Positions 25,849 through 36,064 of a stretch of 64,000 bases of DNA are shown piece after piece. Origin of the DNA: Rhodopseudomonas palustris. Lineage in GTDB: Bacteria; Pseudomonadota; Alphaproteobacteria; Rhizobiales; Xanthobacteraceae. The position numbers and the translations under genes are program-made. The notes beneath the pieces are model-generated. The model was not told the DNA's origin, made no database searches, and was given only the letters and a program-made list of their open reading frames with translations. The stretch lies in NCBI RefSeq assembly GCF_034479375.1, contig NZ_CP140155.1, positions 3,162,001 to 3,226,000 of the forward strand, read 5' to 3'. Numbering within the stretch: the stretch's first letter is position 1; each line of letters begins with the position of its first letter.

Positions 25849-27645
25849 CTACCTCCGCCCGAACAGCTTCTCGATGTCGGTCAGCGTCAGCTCGACATAG
25901 GTCGGGCGGCCGTGGTTGCATTGGCCGGAATTCGGCGTCGATTCCATCTCGCGCAGCAGCGCGTTCATCTCTTCGGGTTTGAGCACGCGCCCGGCCCGCA
26001 CCGAGCCGTGGCAGGCCATGGTGGCGGCGACGTGCATCAGGCGGCGCTCCAGCGGCAGCGCTTCGTCCCACTCGGCCATGTGCTCGGCGAGATCGCGCAG
26101 CAGCGACGCCGCGTCGGTCTTGCCGAGCAGCGACGGCGTCTCGCGCACCGCCACCGCGCCGGGGCCGAAACTCTCGACCACGAGGCCGAATTGCGCCAGT
26201 TCGTCGGCGCGCCCAACTAATCGCTCGACCGTCGCCTCGTCCATCTCGACGATGTCGGGGATCAGCAGGATCTGGCGCTGCACGCCGTTGGCATCGAGCG
26301 ACGCCTTCAGCCGCTCGTAGACGATGCGTTCATGCGCGGCGTGCTGATCCACCACGATCAAGCCGTCGCGGGTCTGCGACACGATATAGGTCTCGTGGAT
26401 CTGCGTCCGCGCCGCGCCGAGCGGCCGATCGAGCAGATCGGGCGCGATCTCGTGCGGACGAATGTCGGCGCTCGGCGCGCCGACATCGAACGTCGCCTGC
26501 GTGCGCTCGGCGAAGGACGGCGCTGCGAAGCCAGCGCCGCCGCCGACCGGATAGGACGGCGAACTACGCCAGTCCCAGTTCGCCGGCGGCGCCGCCCCCG
26601 GCCGGAACGTCGAGATCACGCTGCTGGCGCTGTTGGCGGCGGTGCGGCGGCCCTCGCGCGCGAGCCCGTCTTTCAGCGCGTGGACGATCAGCGCGCGAAC
26701 CAGGCCGGCGTTGCGGAAGCGCACTTCGGTTTTCGCCGGATGCACATTGGCGTCGACCTCGCGCGAATCCAGCGTGACGAACAGCGCCACCACCGGATGG
26801 CGGTCGCGCGGCAGATAGTCGGAATACGCCGCCCGCACCGCGCCGAGGATCAGCTTGTCTCGTACCGGGCGGCCGTTGACGAACAGATATTGCCCGAGCG
26901 CGTTGGCACGCGTCAGCGCCGGCGACGCCGCGAAGCCCTCGACCGCGACGCCCTCGCGCTCCGAGCGGACCTCGATGGCGTTGGCGCGGAAATCCGCGCC
27001 AAGAATATCGCCGAGTCGCGTCAGCCGCCCGGGCGCGCCTGGCAGCGCCGCCGCCCAGGTGACGGGCGCGCGCTCCTCACCGGCCAGCGTGAAGGCGATG
27101 TCCGGCCGCGCCATTGCGAGCCGCCGCACGACTTCGCGGATCGCTTCGGCCTCGGTGCGGTCGGTCTTGAGAAACTTCAGCCGCGCCGGCGTGGCGAAGA
27201 ACAGATCGGCGACCTCGACGCGGGTGCCGTGCGACAGCGCCGCCGGCGCGACGTCTGACTTGTCGCCGCCCTCGACGCTGAGCGCCCAGGCGTGCGGCTC
27301 CCGCGCATGCCGCGTGGTGATCGACAGCCGCGCCACCGCGCCGATCGACGGCAGCGCCTCGCCGCGAAAGCCGAGCGTGCGGATCTGCAACAGGTCCTCG
27401 TCGTCGAGCTTGGAGGTGGCGTGGCGATCGACCGCGAGCGCGAGATCGGCCTGCGTCATGCCGGCGCCGTCGTCGGCGATCACGATCTTCCGCCGGCCGC
27501 CGCCGTCCGAGAAGATGTCGATGCGGCTCGCGCCGGCGTCGATCGCGTTCTCGACCAGCTCCTTCACCACACTCGCCGGCCGCTCCACCACCTCGCCGGC
27601 GGCGATGCGGTTGACGATGGTTTCGGGGAGCTGGCGAACGGGCAT
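25849..27645 (-). CDS. mutL: DNA mismatch repair protein MutL (endonuclease type)
   Basis: A 598-residue MutL. The GHKL ATPase domain opens with [35 protein letters not shown], continues with VIADDGAGM, and [16 protein letters not shown], with the [13 protein letters not shown] strand after it. A linker of about 100 residues follows residue 335. The C-terminal domain has the metal-binding endonuclease motif [13 protein letters not shown], the ACHGSVRAG motif and QCNHGRPTY, so this MutL is predicted to nick DNA, as in most bacteria without MutH. The start at 27645 is the canonical MPVRQLPE. Confidence 0.97.
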   Translation of the reverse strand: MPVRQLPETIVNRIAAGEVVERPASVVKELVENAIDAGASRIDIFSDGGGRRKIVIADDGAGMTQADLALAVDRHATSKLDDEDLLQIRTLGFRGEALPSIGAVARLSITTRHAREPHAWALSVEGGDKSDVAPAALSHGTRVEVADLFFATPARLKFLKTDRTEAEAIREVVRRLAMARPDIAFTLAGEERAPVTWAAALPGAPGRLTRLGDILGADFRANAIEVRSEREGVAVEGFAASPALTRANALGQYLFVNGRPVRDKLILGAVRAAYSDYLPRDRHPVVALFVTLDSREVDANVHPAKTEVRFRNAGLVRALIVHALKDGLAREGRRTAANSASSVISTFRPGAAPPANWDWRSSPSYPVGGGAGFAAPSFAERTQATFDVGAPSADIRPHEIAPDLLDRPLGAARTQIHETYIVSQTRDGLIVVDQHAAHERIVYERLKASLDANGVQRQILLIPDIVEMDEATVERLVGRADELAQFGLVVESFGPGAVAVRETPSLLGKTDAASLLRDLAEHMAEWDEALPLERRLMHVAATMACHGSVRAGRVLKPEEMNALLREMESTPNSGQCNHGRPTYVELTLTDIEKLFGRR

Positions 27646-27725
27646 GGGGCGACTCTGAGTTGGACGAGAAGTTTAAGCGACCTTGATGGTGATGGCGATG
27701 CGGCCGCGATTCAGAGCTCTCTTCA

Positions 27726-27870
27726 CCCTCCCCTCGAGGGGGAGGGTCGGCGTGTGGCGCGCGAAGCGCGCTACACGCCGGGGTGGGGTGAGCCGCGAGC
27801 ACGGCGGATGAACTCTTCGCCACCCCGCCCCGCTCGCTGCGCGAGCGACCCTCCCCCTCCAGGGGAGGGT
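27726..27870. repeat. Intergenic palindromic repeat, family D
   Basis: It begins CCCTCCCCTCGAGGGGGAGGGTCGG and ends GACCCTCCCCCTCCAGGGGAGGGT, with central CGCGCGAAGCGCGC and GCTCGCTGCGCGAGC hairpins. It fills about half of the 276-base gap between mutL and arfB. Confidence 0.9.
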
Positions 27871-27921
27871 GATCCCTGCGGCACCCCAATCGTCCAAATG
27901 CGATTGCCTTGTCCGTGGGGC

Positions 27922-28338
27922 TCAATCATCAAACCGACCGCTGCGGCCGGCTTTGACGTCGCCACGTCGCTTCTTGCCTTCGAGGCGGCGCTTCTTGGAG
28001 CCGAGCGTCGGGCGCGTCGCGCGGCGCGGGACCGGGCGCACCATGGCTTCGCGCAGCAGGTCGAGCAGGCGGTCGATCGCATCCGCCTTGTTGCGCTCCT
28101 GGGTGCGGAAGCGCTGGGCGTGGATGACGATCACGCCCTCCTTGGTCATGCGCTGGCCGGCGAGCCCGATCAGCCGCAGCGCGGCGTCTTCCGGCAGCGC
28201 GATCTTCGAGGTATCGAAGCGGAGCTGGGCTGCGGTCGACAGCTTGTTGACGTTCTGACCGCCCGGCCCCGAGGCGCGCACGAAGCTGATCTCGATGTCG
28301 TCGTCGTCGATCGCAAGATTGCGGCTGATCCGCAGCAT
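27922..28338 (-). CDS. arfB: Alternative ribosome-rescue peptidyl-tRNA hydrolase ArfB (YaeJ)
   Basis: A 138-residue stalled-ribosome rescue factor. It has the release-factor GGQ motif in FVRASGPGGQNVNKLSTAAQLRFD (residues about 20-42), which hydrolyses peptidyl-tRNA, and the highly basic C-terminal tail (RRATRPTLGSKKRRLEGKKRRGD) that ArfB inserts in the empty mRNA channel. There is no stop-codon recognition domain, which separates it from prfA/prfB. I chose the ATG at 28338 (MLRISRNLAID) because it begins the conserved sequence; an upstream start at 28371 adds 11 residues. Confidence 0.93.
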   Translation of the reverse strand: MLRISRNLAIDDDDIEISFVRASGPGGQNVNKLSTAAQLRFDTSKIALPEDAALRLIGLAGQRMTKEGVIVIHAQRFRTQERNKADAIDRLLDLLREAMVRPVPRRATRPTLGSKKRRLEGKKRRGDVKAGRSGRFDD

Positions 28339-28366
28339 GGGGCACCGCTCTGCCACAGGGGAAACC

Positions 28367-28463
28367 GTCATCCTGAGGTGCGAGCGCAGCGAGCCTCGAA
28401 GGATGACCGGCTCTGTAGCACATCCTTCGAGACGCGCGCCAATCGGCGCGCTCCTCAGGATGA
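28367..28463. repeat. Intergenic palindromic repeat, family B variant
   Basis: The ends GTCATCCTGAGGTGCG and CGCTCCTCAGGATGAC are complementary, with inner CCTCGAAGGATGA and CATCCTTCGAGACG. It fills the gap between arfB and the M16 peptidase gene. Confidence 0.9.
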
Positions 28464-28471
28464 CGCTGTGC

Positions 28472-29863
28472 CTAATTCGCGCGCGGCGGCGGCGGGGTGC
28501 CGGCGGGTTTGACGGCGTTCGGATCGGCGGCCGCCTGCGGGGTGCGGCCGACGACCACGGTCAGCAGGCCGTCGGACCACAGCCGCTTGGCGGCGCGTTT
28601 GGCGTCGTCGAGCGTCACCGCGTCGACGATGGCGTTGCGCTTGGCGATGTAGTCGATCGGCAGGCCGTCGTTCTGATATTGCAGCAGCGCCTGGGCGAGC
28701 TTCGCCGAGGTGTCGAGCGACAGCATCTGCGAGCCCTTGAGATACGACTTCGCCTCGTCGAGTTCCTGCTGGGTCGGGCCTTCGTCGGCGATCCGCTTGA
28801 TCTCGGCGTCGATCGCCTCGATCGACTGCGTCGCACGGTCGGCGCGGGTGCCGGTGGCGCCGGTGAACAGCGCCGAGTGCTGCATCCACAGCATCGAGAC
28901 GTAGATCGAATAAGCCAGACCGCGCTTCTCGCGAACCTCGCGATACAGCCGCGACGACAGCGAGCCGCCGCCGAGGATGTGGTTGACCACATAGCCGGCC
29001 ATGAAATCCGGATCGTGACGCTTGAGGCCGGGGCCGCCGAACATCACCACGGTCTGCGGCACGTCGAGCGGCACGAAGCTGCGCTGCGGCGGCTTGGAGG
29101 CGACGATGTCGGCCACCGGTGTGAGCTGCGCCTTGGCCGGCAGGCTGCCGAAGGTGTCGTCGAGCAGCTTCGCCAGCGTCGCGGCATCGACGTCGCCGAC
29201 CACGGCGATCTTCAGCGTGTCCTTCGCCAGCACGCGGCCGGTATAGGCCTTCATGTCGTCGATGGTGACCTTCGGCAGGCTCTCCAGCGTGCCGGTCGAA
29301 GGCCGGCCATAGGGATGATTGCCGAACGCGACTTCGAGAAACTTGCGGGTCGCCATGGTGTTCGGGTCGAGCGATTGGCGGCGCAGCGTCGAGATCAGTT
29401 GCGCGCGGATGCGCTCGACGTCCTTGGCCTCGAACCGCGGCGCGGTCAGCGAGGTGTGCAGCAGACCGAACGCCTCGTCGCGGTTTTCCGTGAGCATCCG
29501 CAACGAGCCGCGGAAAGTGTCGCGGGTGACGGCGTAGGACAGCTCGATGGCGCGGCGGTCGAGCCGCTCGTGGAACGTCGCCGAGTCCATGTCGCCCGAA
29601 CCTTCGTCGAGCAGATTCGCCACCATGTGGCCGACGCCGGGCTTGTCGGCCGGATCCTGGCTGGCGCCGCCGCCGAAGGAATACTCCATCGAGATCAGCG
29701 GCACGGTGGCGTCCTGCACGAACCAGGCATGGATGCCGCCGGGCGTGACCAGGTTCTGGATCTTCGCCGCGGCGAAGCCCGGCGCCGCCGGCAGCAGTGC
29801 AGCGGCGACGGTGACGGCGCCCGCGAGCGCCAGACGTTTGATCGAGCGGAAGGCCATGATCAC
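28472..29863 (-). CDS. M16-family peptidase-like protein lacking the HXXEH motif (exported)
   Basis: A 463-residue member of the insulysin/processing-peptidase family. A signal peptide is visible (residues 1-32, ending GFAAA). Where the active partner has HFLEH, this protein has GVGHMVANLLDEGSGDMD, so the zinc site is lost. Two M16 halves are recognisable; RLYREVREKRGLAYSIYVSM is the conserved segment of the second half. Such inactive subunits pair with an active subunit encoded next door, like alpha/beta processing peptidases. The GTG start at 29863 overlaps the upstream gene's stop codon and has a GAGGAG ribosome binding site at proper spacing. Confidence 0.92.
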   Translation of the reverse strand: MIMAFRSIKRLALAGAVTVAAALLPAAPGFAAAKIQNLVTPGGIHAWFVQDATVPLISMEYSFGGGASQDPADKPGVGHMVANLLDEGSGDMDSATFHERLDRRAIELSYAVTRDTFRGSLRMLTENRDEAFGLLHTSLTAPRFEAKDVERIRAQLISTLRRQSLDPNTMATRKFLEVAFGNHPYGRPSTGTLESLPKVTIDDMKAYTGRVLAKDTLKIAVVGDVDAATLAKLLDDTFGSLPAKAQLTPVADIVASKPPQRSFVPLDVPQTVVMFGGPGLKRHDPDFMAGYVVNHILGGGSLSSRLYREVREKRGLAYSIYVSMLWMQHSALFTGATGTRADRATQSIEAIDAEIKRIADEGPTQQELDEAKSYLKGSQMLSLDTSAKLAQALLQYQNDGLPIDYIAKRNAIVDAVTLDDAKRAAKRLWSDGLLTVVVGRTPQAAADPNAVKPAGTPPPPRAN

Positions 29864-31245
29864 GAGCGCTTCTCCTCGGGCTTCGGCAGCGTGCCCTTGA
29901 CCAGATAGCCGGTGACGGATCGGTTCCTGTCGAGGAATTGCTGCGCGACGGCGCGGACCTGATCCGAGGTGACGGCGCGGATGCGCTGCGGCCAGGTCTG
30001 GATGTCCTGAACGGTGAGGCCGGAGGTCACCGCGGTGCCGTACCAGCGCGCCAGCGTCGTCTGATTGTCCTGCGCGTAGATCGACTGCGCGATCAGTTGG
30101 GTCTTGACCCGTTCGAGGTCTTCGGACCGAACCGGATGGCGCACGATCTCGGCGATCACATTGTCGATCGCCTTCTCGATCTCGGAGAATTCGACGCCCG
30201 GCTTCGGCGTCGCCGCGACGATGAAGTGGGTGTCGTCGAGCGCGGTGCCTTGATAGTTGGCGCCGACATTGATCGCGAGCTGGCGGTCGATCACCAGCGC
30301 TCGGTACAGATAGGAGTTGCTGCCGCCGCCGATCAGTTGCGCCAGCACTTCGAGCGCCGGACTTTCGCCCTGGGCGGCGGTTTTGGCCGAGGGCACCAGA
30401 TAATAGCGCCGCACGCTCGGCTGCTCGACCCGCGGATCGGCCAGCGTCACGGTGCGCGGGCCGGCGGGCGCCGGCTCCTGCGGCCGCACCCGCTGCGCCG
30501 GAATCGCCGGCTGCGCCGGCACCGCGCCGTAGATCCGCTCGATCGCCGGCCGGATGGCTGCGGCATCGACGTCGCCGGCGATCACCAGCGTGGCGTTGTT
30601 GGGCGCGTAGAAGCGGCGATAGAACGCCAGCGCGTCCTCGCGGTCGAGCTTCTGGATCTCCTGCAGCCAGCCGATCACCGGGCGGCCATAGGGATGATTG
30701 AGATACAGCGCCGCCATGATCTGCTCGGTGAGCCGCGCATCGGGGTTGTTGGCGACCCGCATGTTGTATTCCTCGAGCACGACGTCGCGCTCGGGCAGCA
30801 CGTTCTCGTCCTTCAGCACCAGGCCGGTCATGCGGTCGGCTTCGAACGCCATCATCCGCTCGAGCTGATCGCGCGGCACGCGCTGATAGTAGCCGGTGTA
30901 GTCGAACGAGGTGAAGGCGTTCTCGTTGCCGCCGACTTTCAGCACCGTCTGCGAAAATTCGCCGACCGGGTGCTTGGCGGTGCCCTTGAACATCAGATGT
31001 TCGAGAAAATGCGCCAGCCCGGATTTGCCCGGCGTCTCGTCGGCGGAGCCGACCTTGTACCAGATCATCTGCGTCACCACCGGGGTGCGGTGATCCGGGA
31101 TCACCACGACGTTCAGGCCGTTGGGAAGCGTGAAGGTGGCGGGCGGATTGGCGGGGGCGGTCTCAGCGGCGGCCGGGGCTGCGAACAGCAGCGCCGTCGC
31201 GAGAACGGCGAACGCGGCGCGCGGGCGGAAAACGGATATATTCAT
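29860..31245 (-). CDS. Zinc-dependent M16-family peptidase (exported)
   Basis: A 461-residue M16 peptidase. A signal peptide covers residues 1-28 (core AAFAVLATALLFAAPAAAE). The catalytic HXXEH is intact in GKSGLAHFLEHLMFKGT, with the third ligand glutamate in the following ENVLPERDVVLEEYNMR region. The second M16 half contains LIGGGSNSYLYRALV. It overlaps by four bases with the inactive partner, and the two probably form a periplasmic heterodimer. The ATG at 31245 was chosen over an upstream frame because it starts the signal peptide. Substrates are not known; family members degrade peptides in the periplasm. Confidence 0.94.
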   Translation of the reverse strand: MNISVFRPRAAFAVLATALLFAAPAAAETAPANPPATFTLPNGLNVVVIPDHRTPVVTQMIWYKVGSADETPGKSGLAHFLEHLMFKGTAKHPVGEFSQTVLKVGGNENAFTSFDYTGYYQRVPRDQLERMMAFEADRMTGLVLKDENVLPERDVVLEEYNMRVANNPDARLTEQIMAALYLNHPYGRPVIGWLQEIQKLDREDALAFYRRFYAPNNATLVIAGDVDAAAIRPAIERIYGAVPAQPAIPAQRVRPQEPAPAGPRTVTLADPRVEQPSVRRYYLVPSAKTAAQGESPALEVLAQLIGGGSNSYLYRALVIDRQLAINVGANYQGTALDDTHFIVAATPKPGVEFSEIEKAIDNVIAEIVRHPVRSEDLERVKTQLIAQSIYAQDNQTTLARWYGTAVTSGLTVQDIQTWPQRIRAVTSDQVRAVAQQFLDRNRSVTGYLVKGTLPKPEEKRS

Positions 31246-31395
31246 GTCGAAGCAATCATCCCGGTAGGAGAGATCGGATCGGGCCGGCGGCAAGCCGCAG
31301 CCGCCCGCCGTTCGAGGGCGCGGCGCGGCGCGGCGGAAGATCGAAGCAACCCGGCACGGCAGCCGGAAGGAGAAAGGGAGCCAGACGGCCCCGGC

Positions 31396-32121
31396 TCAAT
31401 TGCTGACTTCTTTGCCCGACATCACGTCGATGCGCTTGTTGCCGAGCGCTTCCTTCGGGCCGGTGCCATAGGCGAAATTCGGCGACGGGGTCTGATAGCC
31501 GACCGGCGGCTGCGTCAGCGTCTCGCGGGTAGGCTCGCCGGTGAACGGCGCGGTTTCCATCTTGTTGCCGCCGAACAGGCTGCTGAAGCTGCCGGTGAAG
31601 CCGAGCTGGGACGGGCTCAGGATCGGATTGTTCTGCTGGGTGCCGGGCGTCACCGGATCGTTGTTGGTGCCCTTGCTGGCGGCGGTGCGAACCGAATTCA
31701 GCTCCGACGGCATCAGCGGGCGGGACGATTCGACCGGCGTCGGCTTGCTCTGGCGGGCGGCGGAACGGGCCTCCTTGCGGGCCTGCACGTCCGGATCCTT
31801 CGGCCAGTTCGGCGGCGCGTTGACGTCCTTGGCGACGACTTCCGGCGGCGGCAGATCGAGCTGGCGCGGCACCACCAGCGGCGAGCGCTCGCGATAGTTG
31901 ATGCCGGAATTTTCCATATTGGTGGCGCCGATACCGCCCATCAGCCCCTTGATGATCTTCTCTTCGAAGGTCAGGTCGTCGTTGTCGCCGTCCTGGGCGC
32001 GCGCCATGCCGCCGGCCATCACCAGGCCGATGCCGAGCGCGACGGCCGTCAGTCGGGTGACACGCAGCATCGCAGCGGGCGACTTCTGCAGCATCCAGAA
32101 GGTGGTTGCGATCTGGCGCAT
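31396..32121 (-). CDS. Exported protein of unknown function
   Basis: A 241-residue protein. The N-terminus is long and basic followed by a hydrophobic core (LTAVALGIGLVMAGGMARAQ), consistent with a signal peptide cut after ARA. The mature part is polar and low in hydrophobic residues, with many Pro, Asn, Ser and Gln and no cysteine, suggesting an unstructured periplasmic or surface protein. One conserved-looking block is EEKIIKGLMGGIGATNMENSGINYRERSPLVVPRQLDLPPP. The ATG at 32121 has an AGGA at good spacing. It lies between lspA and the M16 pair on the same strand and may be co-transcribed; relatives in this place are annotated as hypothetical. Confidence 0.75.
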   Translation of the reverse strand: MRQIATTFWMLQKSPAAMLRVTRLTAVALGIGLVMAGGMARAQDGDNDDLTFEEKIIKGLMGGIGATNMENSGINYRERSPLVVPRQLDLPPPEVVAKDVNAPPNWPKDPDVQARKEARSAARQSKPTPVESSRPLMPSELNSVRTAASKGTNNDPVTPGTQQNNPILSPSQLGFTGSFSSLFGGNKMETAPFTGEPTRETLTQPPVGYQTPSPNFAYGTGPKEALGNKRIDVMSGKEVSN

Positions 32122-32211
32122 GGCGTTGATCCTGTTCACATCTGTGGATTGGCCGCCGGCTGCAGAACGAACGCCGGCCGGCCTTCGCCGCGCTGCCCGT
32201 ATCGGCCGGGA

Positions 32212-32709
32212 TCAGGGCGCTTTTGCGGCGGTTGCCCCGAAGAAGGAGTCATACAGCAGCGCCGCCACGCCGACAACGATCGCCGTATCGGCAAGGTTAA
32301 ACACGTACCAGCTATAGGTTTTTCCGGCGATCTCGGCGTGAAACAGGGCGAAATCGACCACCGCGCCGTAGGCCAGGCGATCGATCGCATTGCCGATCGC
32401 GCCGCCGATGATCAGGCCGAGACCGATGGTCGCAAGCCGGGTGGTCGATTTCGCCATCCAGATCGCCAGCGCCACGATCGCCACCGCCTTGAAGGCCAGC
32501 ATGATCGCCTGCCCGGTCGGCCCCTGGCCCGAAAACCACCCATAGGAGATGCCGGTGTTCCAGGCGAGCACCAGATCGAAGAACGGCGTGACGCTGACCA
32601 GGCCCTTGCGGCCGAGATCGAAGCCGTAGAGCAGCCACAGCTTGGTCGCCTGGTCGAGCACCAGCGCGACCACGGCGGCGAGGATGCCGAGGCGGACGGG
32701 CGAGGTCAT
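32212..32709 (-). CDS. lspA: Lipoprotein signal peptidase (signal peptidase II)
   Basis: A 165-residue inner-membrane aspartic protease that removes the signal peptide from diacylglyceryl-prolipoproteins after Lgt acts. Four transmembrane helices are visible. The catalytic aspartates are in GGAIGNAIDRLAYGAVVDFALFH and VFNLADTAIVVG, both matching the family. The N-terminal LDQATKLWLLY is the conserved first helix end. It follows ileS on the minus strand, a pairing (ileS-lspA) found widely in bacteria, with a family C-type repeat between the two genes. Confidence 0.96.
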   Translation of the reverse strand: MTSPVRLGILAAVVALVLDQATKLWLLYGFDLGRKGLVSVTPFFDLVLAWNTGISYGWFSGQGPTGQAIMLAFKAVAIVALAIWMAKSTTRLATIGLGLIIGGAIGNAIDRLAYGAVVDFALFHAEIAGKTYSWYVFNLADTAIVVGVAALLYDSFFGATAAKAP

Positions 32710-32736
32710 GATGCGGCGCCCGCCCCGTGACGTGGC

Positions 32737-32861
32737 GTCGTCCCCGCGCAGGCGGGGACCCCTACGCCGTGTCGGTCCAGTTCAGACGAGGCGTCGGTCA
32801 TCGGCTTGGGCTCGAAGGCAGGCGTCAGGGGTTATGGGTCCCCGCCTGCGCGGGGACGACG
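32737..32861. repeat. Intergenic palindromic repeat (GTCGTCCCCGCG type)
   Basis: The arms GTCGTCCCCGCGCAGGCGGGGACC (left) and GGTCCCCGCCTGCGCGGGGACGAC (right) are exact reverse complements, and each is itself a hairpin. About 75 bases of non-palindromic sequence separate them. It lies between ileS and lspA, seven bases from the ileS stop codon. Confidence 0.9.
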
Positions 32862-32867
32862 AGAGCT

Positions 32868-35800
32868 TTAGACCGGAGCGCCCAGCGCCTTCCACTCGCG
32901 CAGCGCCTTGGCGTCGCGCGGGGAGACGTCGGGATAGTCGGGATCGCTGCCGACGGAGGACAGGATCTTCCACGATCGTGCGCATTTGATGCCCTGCGCC
33001 CGCTCGACCACCACCGCGACGCCGGTGACGTTGTCGAGCCGGAACGCGCCCTCCGGGGCGTCGCCTTCGCGGATCTCGTAGTTCGAGGTGATGCAGATCT
33101 CGGCGAGGTCGGCGTCGAACACCGTCGCCAGCAGCGGCCGGTCGGCGAGATAGATCACCGGCGAGGCTTCCAGCGACGAGCCGATCCGCTTGGCGGCGCG
33201 TTCCAGTTCCAGCGCGCCGGTGACGACGCGGCGGACGCTGCGGATCGTCTCCCACTTCTTCGCCAGTTCGTCGTCGCGATAGGCGCCGAGGTCGAGCGGG
33301 AACAGCGTCAGATGCACGCTGGGCTCCGCGCCCGGCCGATACAGGCCCCAGGCTTCGTCGGTGGTGAAGGACAGCACCGGCGCCAGCCATTTCAGGATCG
33401 CGTCGCAGATGATGTCGATCGTGGTCAGCGCCGCCTTGCGCGCCAGCGACGACGGCGGGTCGCAATACAGCGTGTCCTTGCGGATATCGAAATAGAACGC
33501 CGACAGCTCGGTGTTCATGAACGCCGCAAGCGAGGCGACCACCGTCTTGTAGTCGAACTCCGCATAGGCCGCGCGCACGATGGCGCTCTGCTCGGCGAGC
33601 TGATGCAGCATCAGCCGCTCAAGCTCCGGCATGTCGGCGAACGCCACCGCGTCCTCGCGCTTGAAGTGATGCAGCGTGCCGAGCATCCAGCGGATCGAGT
33701 TGCGCAGCTTGCGATAGGTCTCGACCACGTTCTTGAGGATCTCGGGACCGATGCGCTGATCGTCGGCGTAGTCGGTGGCGCACACCCACAGCCGCAGGAT
33801 GTCGGCCCCGGACGACGCGATCACCTTGGCCGGATCGGTGGTGTTGCCGAGCGACTTCGACATCTTGCGGCCCTGCTCGTCGAGCGTGAAGCCGTGGGTC
33901 AGCACGACGTCATAGGGCGCGCGACCGCGGGTGCCGCAGCTCTCCAGCAGCGACGAATGGAACCAGCCGCGATGCTGATCCGAGCCTTCGAGATACATCA
34001 CGGTGTCGGCGCCGCCGTCGACCTTGCGTCGGATGCCGGCGAGGCCGGGGAAGTGAACCGGATCTTCCAACACGAAGGCGTGGGTCGAGCCGGAATCGAA
34101 CCAGACGTCGCAGATGTCGTCGACCTTGTTCCACGCCTCGTTGGCGCGGGAGCCCAGAAAGCGCTCGCGCGCGCCCTCCTCGTACCAGGCGTCGGCGCCT
34201 TCGCCTTCGAAGGCCTCCGCGATGCGGGCATTGACGGCGTCGTCGACCAGGATCTCGGCGGAGCCGTCGCCGGTCTCGCGCACGAACACCGCGATCGGCA
34301 CGCCCCAGGCGCGCTGCCGCGAGATCACCCAATCCGGGCGGCCGGAAATCATGCCGTTGATGCGGTTCTGTCCCGCCGGCGGCACCCATTGGGTGACGGA
34401 GATCGCCTGCAGCGCCCTATTGCGAAGCGTGTCTGACGAAGCAATTCCGGACTCCGGCGACCAGCGAATGTGCTCGCTAGTAATCGCCTTGTCCATCGCG
34501 ATGAACCATTGCGGCGTGTTGCGGAAGATCACCGGCTTCTTCGAACGCCACGAATGCGGATACTGGTGCTTGAGCTTGCCGCGCGCCAGCAGCGCGCCGC
34601 GCGCGATCAACGCCTGGATCACCGCCTCGTTGGCGTCGCCCTTCTCGCCCTTGTCGTTGATCACCCGCTTGCCGACAAAGCCCGGCGCGTGATCGGTCAG
34701 CGCGCCGTTCTCGTCGACGGTGTAGGGGATCGTGGTGACGATGCCTGCTGCATCGAGTTGCGATTTGTTCTCCATCCAAATGTCGAAGTCTTCACGACCG
34801 TGGCCTGGCGCTGTGTGGACAAAGCCAGTACCGGTGTCGTCAGTAACGTGATCTCCTTCGAGCAGTGGGACTATGAAATCATATCCCTGTCCGCGAAGTG
34901 GATGCGCACACGTCAGCCCGTCTAATACGGCCTCAGCGACATCAGAAACGCGTTCAAATCCGATCACCTTGGCCTGTTTGAATACGTCTGCCGCAAGTTT
35001 GTCGGCCAGGATGAGGAGATCTCCAGCTTTCGCCCAATTGTCGGCCGGCGCATCCGAAACACGGAAAAGTCCGTAGGAGATCTTTGATGAGAAGCTGATT
35101 GCACGGTTGCCCGGCAGCGTCCAAGGCGTCGTTGTCCAGATTACCACAGAGGCTTGGTCGAGCTCGCGCGCGCCGACGCTGTTGGAGACCGGAAACTTCA
35201 CCCACACCGTATCGCTGGTGTAGTCCTCGTACTCGACCTCGGCCTCGGCCAGCGCGGTCTTTTCGACCACGCTCCACATCACCGGCTTGGAGCCGCGATA
35301 CAGCGTGCCGTTGGCGGCGAATTTCATCAGTTCGCGGGCGATCTGGGCTTCGGCGAAGTAGTCCATCGTGGCGTAGGGATGATCCCAGTCGCCGACGATG
35401 CCGAGCCGCTTGAACTCGTCGCGCTGGACGTTCAGCCACTTCTGGGCGTAGGCGCGGCATTCCTTGCGGAACGCCACCATCGCGGTCGAATCCTTGAAGT
35501 TCGGCTTCGGCTTGCCCTTGGAGCGGTAGTTCTCCTCCTCGATCTTCCATTCGATCGGCAGGCCGTGGCAGTCCCAGCCCGGCACGTAGTTGCTGTCGAA
35601 CCCGAGCATCTGCTGGCTCTTGGTGACGACGTCCTTGAGGATCTTGTTCAGCGCATGGCCGATATGGATGTGGCCATTGGCGTAAGGCGGGCCGTCGTGC
35701 AGCACGAATTTGGCGCGGCCCCGGGCGCTCTCGCGCAGCTTGCCGTAGAGGTCGATCTCCTCCCAGCGCTTCAGCAGTTCCGGCTCTCGGGCCGGCAGCC

Positions 35801-35885
35801 CGGCGCGCATCGGAAACTCCGTCTGCGGCAGGAAGAGGGTCTTGGAATAGTCGTTGGCGTCGGATTTTTCGGGCTTGTCGGACAT
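32868..35885 (-). CDS. ileS: Isoleucyl-tRNA synthetase
   Basis: A 1005-residue class I aminoacyl-tRNA synthetase that charges tRNA-Ile. The HIGH motif is in [14 protein letters not shown] (residues 74-77); the KMSKS motif is in [21 protein letters not shown]. The editing domain (CP1) follows [14 protein letters not shown] and contains [17 protein letters not shown]. The anticodon-binding domain and C-terminal zinc-less tail complete a normal-length protein. The segment at about 34745-35160 (residues about 242-380, most of the editing domain) is markedly lower in GC and uses different codons from the rest of the gene, with a second small patch near 34420-34500. The protein sequence is intact across both. 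Confidence 0.97.
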   Translation of the reverse strand: MSDKPEKSDANDYSKTLFLPQTEFPMRAGLPAREPELLKRWEEIDLYGKLRESARGRAKFVLHDGPPYANGHIHIGHALNKILKDVVTKSQQMLGFDSNYVPGWDCHGLPIEWKIEEENYRSKGKPKPNFKDSTAMVAFRKECRAYAQKWLNVQRDEFKRLGIVGDWDHPYATMDYFAEAQIARELMKFAANGTLYRGSKPVMWSVVEKTALAEAEVEYEDYTSDTVWVKFPVSNSVGARELDQASVVIWTTTPWTLPGNRAISFSSKISYGLFRVSDAPADNWAKAGDLLILADKLAADVFKQAKVIGFERVSDVAEAVLDGLTCAHPLRGQGYDFIVPLLEGDHVTDDTGTGFVHTAPGHGREDFDIWMENKSQLDAAGIVTTIPYTVDENGALTDHAPGFVGKRVINDKGEKGDANEAVIQALIARGALLARGKLKHQYPHSWRSKKPVIFRNTPQWFIAMDKAITSEHIRWSPESGIASSDTLRNRALQAISVTQWVPPAGQNRINGMISGRPDWVISRQRAWGVPIAVFVRETGDGSAEILVDDAVNARIAEAFEGEGADAWYEEGARERFLGSRANEAWNKVDDICDVWFDSGSTHAFVLEDPVHFPGLAGIRRKVDGGADTVMYLEGSDQHRGWFHSSLLESCGTRGRAPYDVVLTHGFTLDEQGRKMSKSLGNTTDPAKVIASSGADILRLWVCATDYADDQRIGPEILKNVVETYRKLRNSIRWMLGTLHHFKREDAVAFADMPELERLMLHQLAEQSAIVRAAYAEFDYKTVVASLAAFMNTELSAFYFDIRKDTLYCDPPSSLARKAALTTIDIICDAILKWLAPVLSFTTDEAWGLYRPGAEPSVHLTLFPLDLGAYRDDELAKKWETIRSVRRVVTGALELERAAKRIGSSLEASPVIYLADRPLLATVFDADLAEICITSNYEIREGDAPEGAFRLDNVTGVAVVVERAQGIKCARSWKILSSVGSDPDYPDVSPRDAKALREWKALGAPV

Positions 35886-36064
35886 GGAAGCTCTGGGTCA
35901 AGAGGCGCTGACGCGATCGATCGCGATGAAATAGGCGGGTCCCGGTCTTGCGCCGAACTCGAAGCTCAGGCGGAAGCCGGGCCGCTAATGCTGATGATGA
36001 GGCGCCGTGCAGACATGCGGCATTCATTAGCAGGCGGTCGCAGGATCGCAAAGCCCCGCGGCGG

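Noticed and set aside
29938..32730. A 930-residue open frame on the plus strand
   Set aside because: Antisense to the M16 peptidase, the exported protein and lspA, all with recognisable motifs; His/Arg/Asp-rich translation typical of shadow frames.
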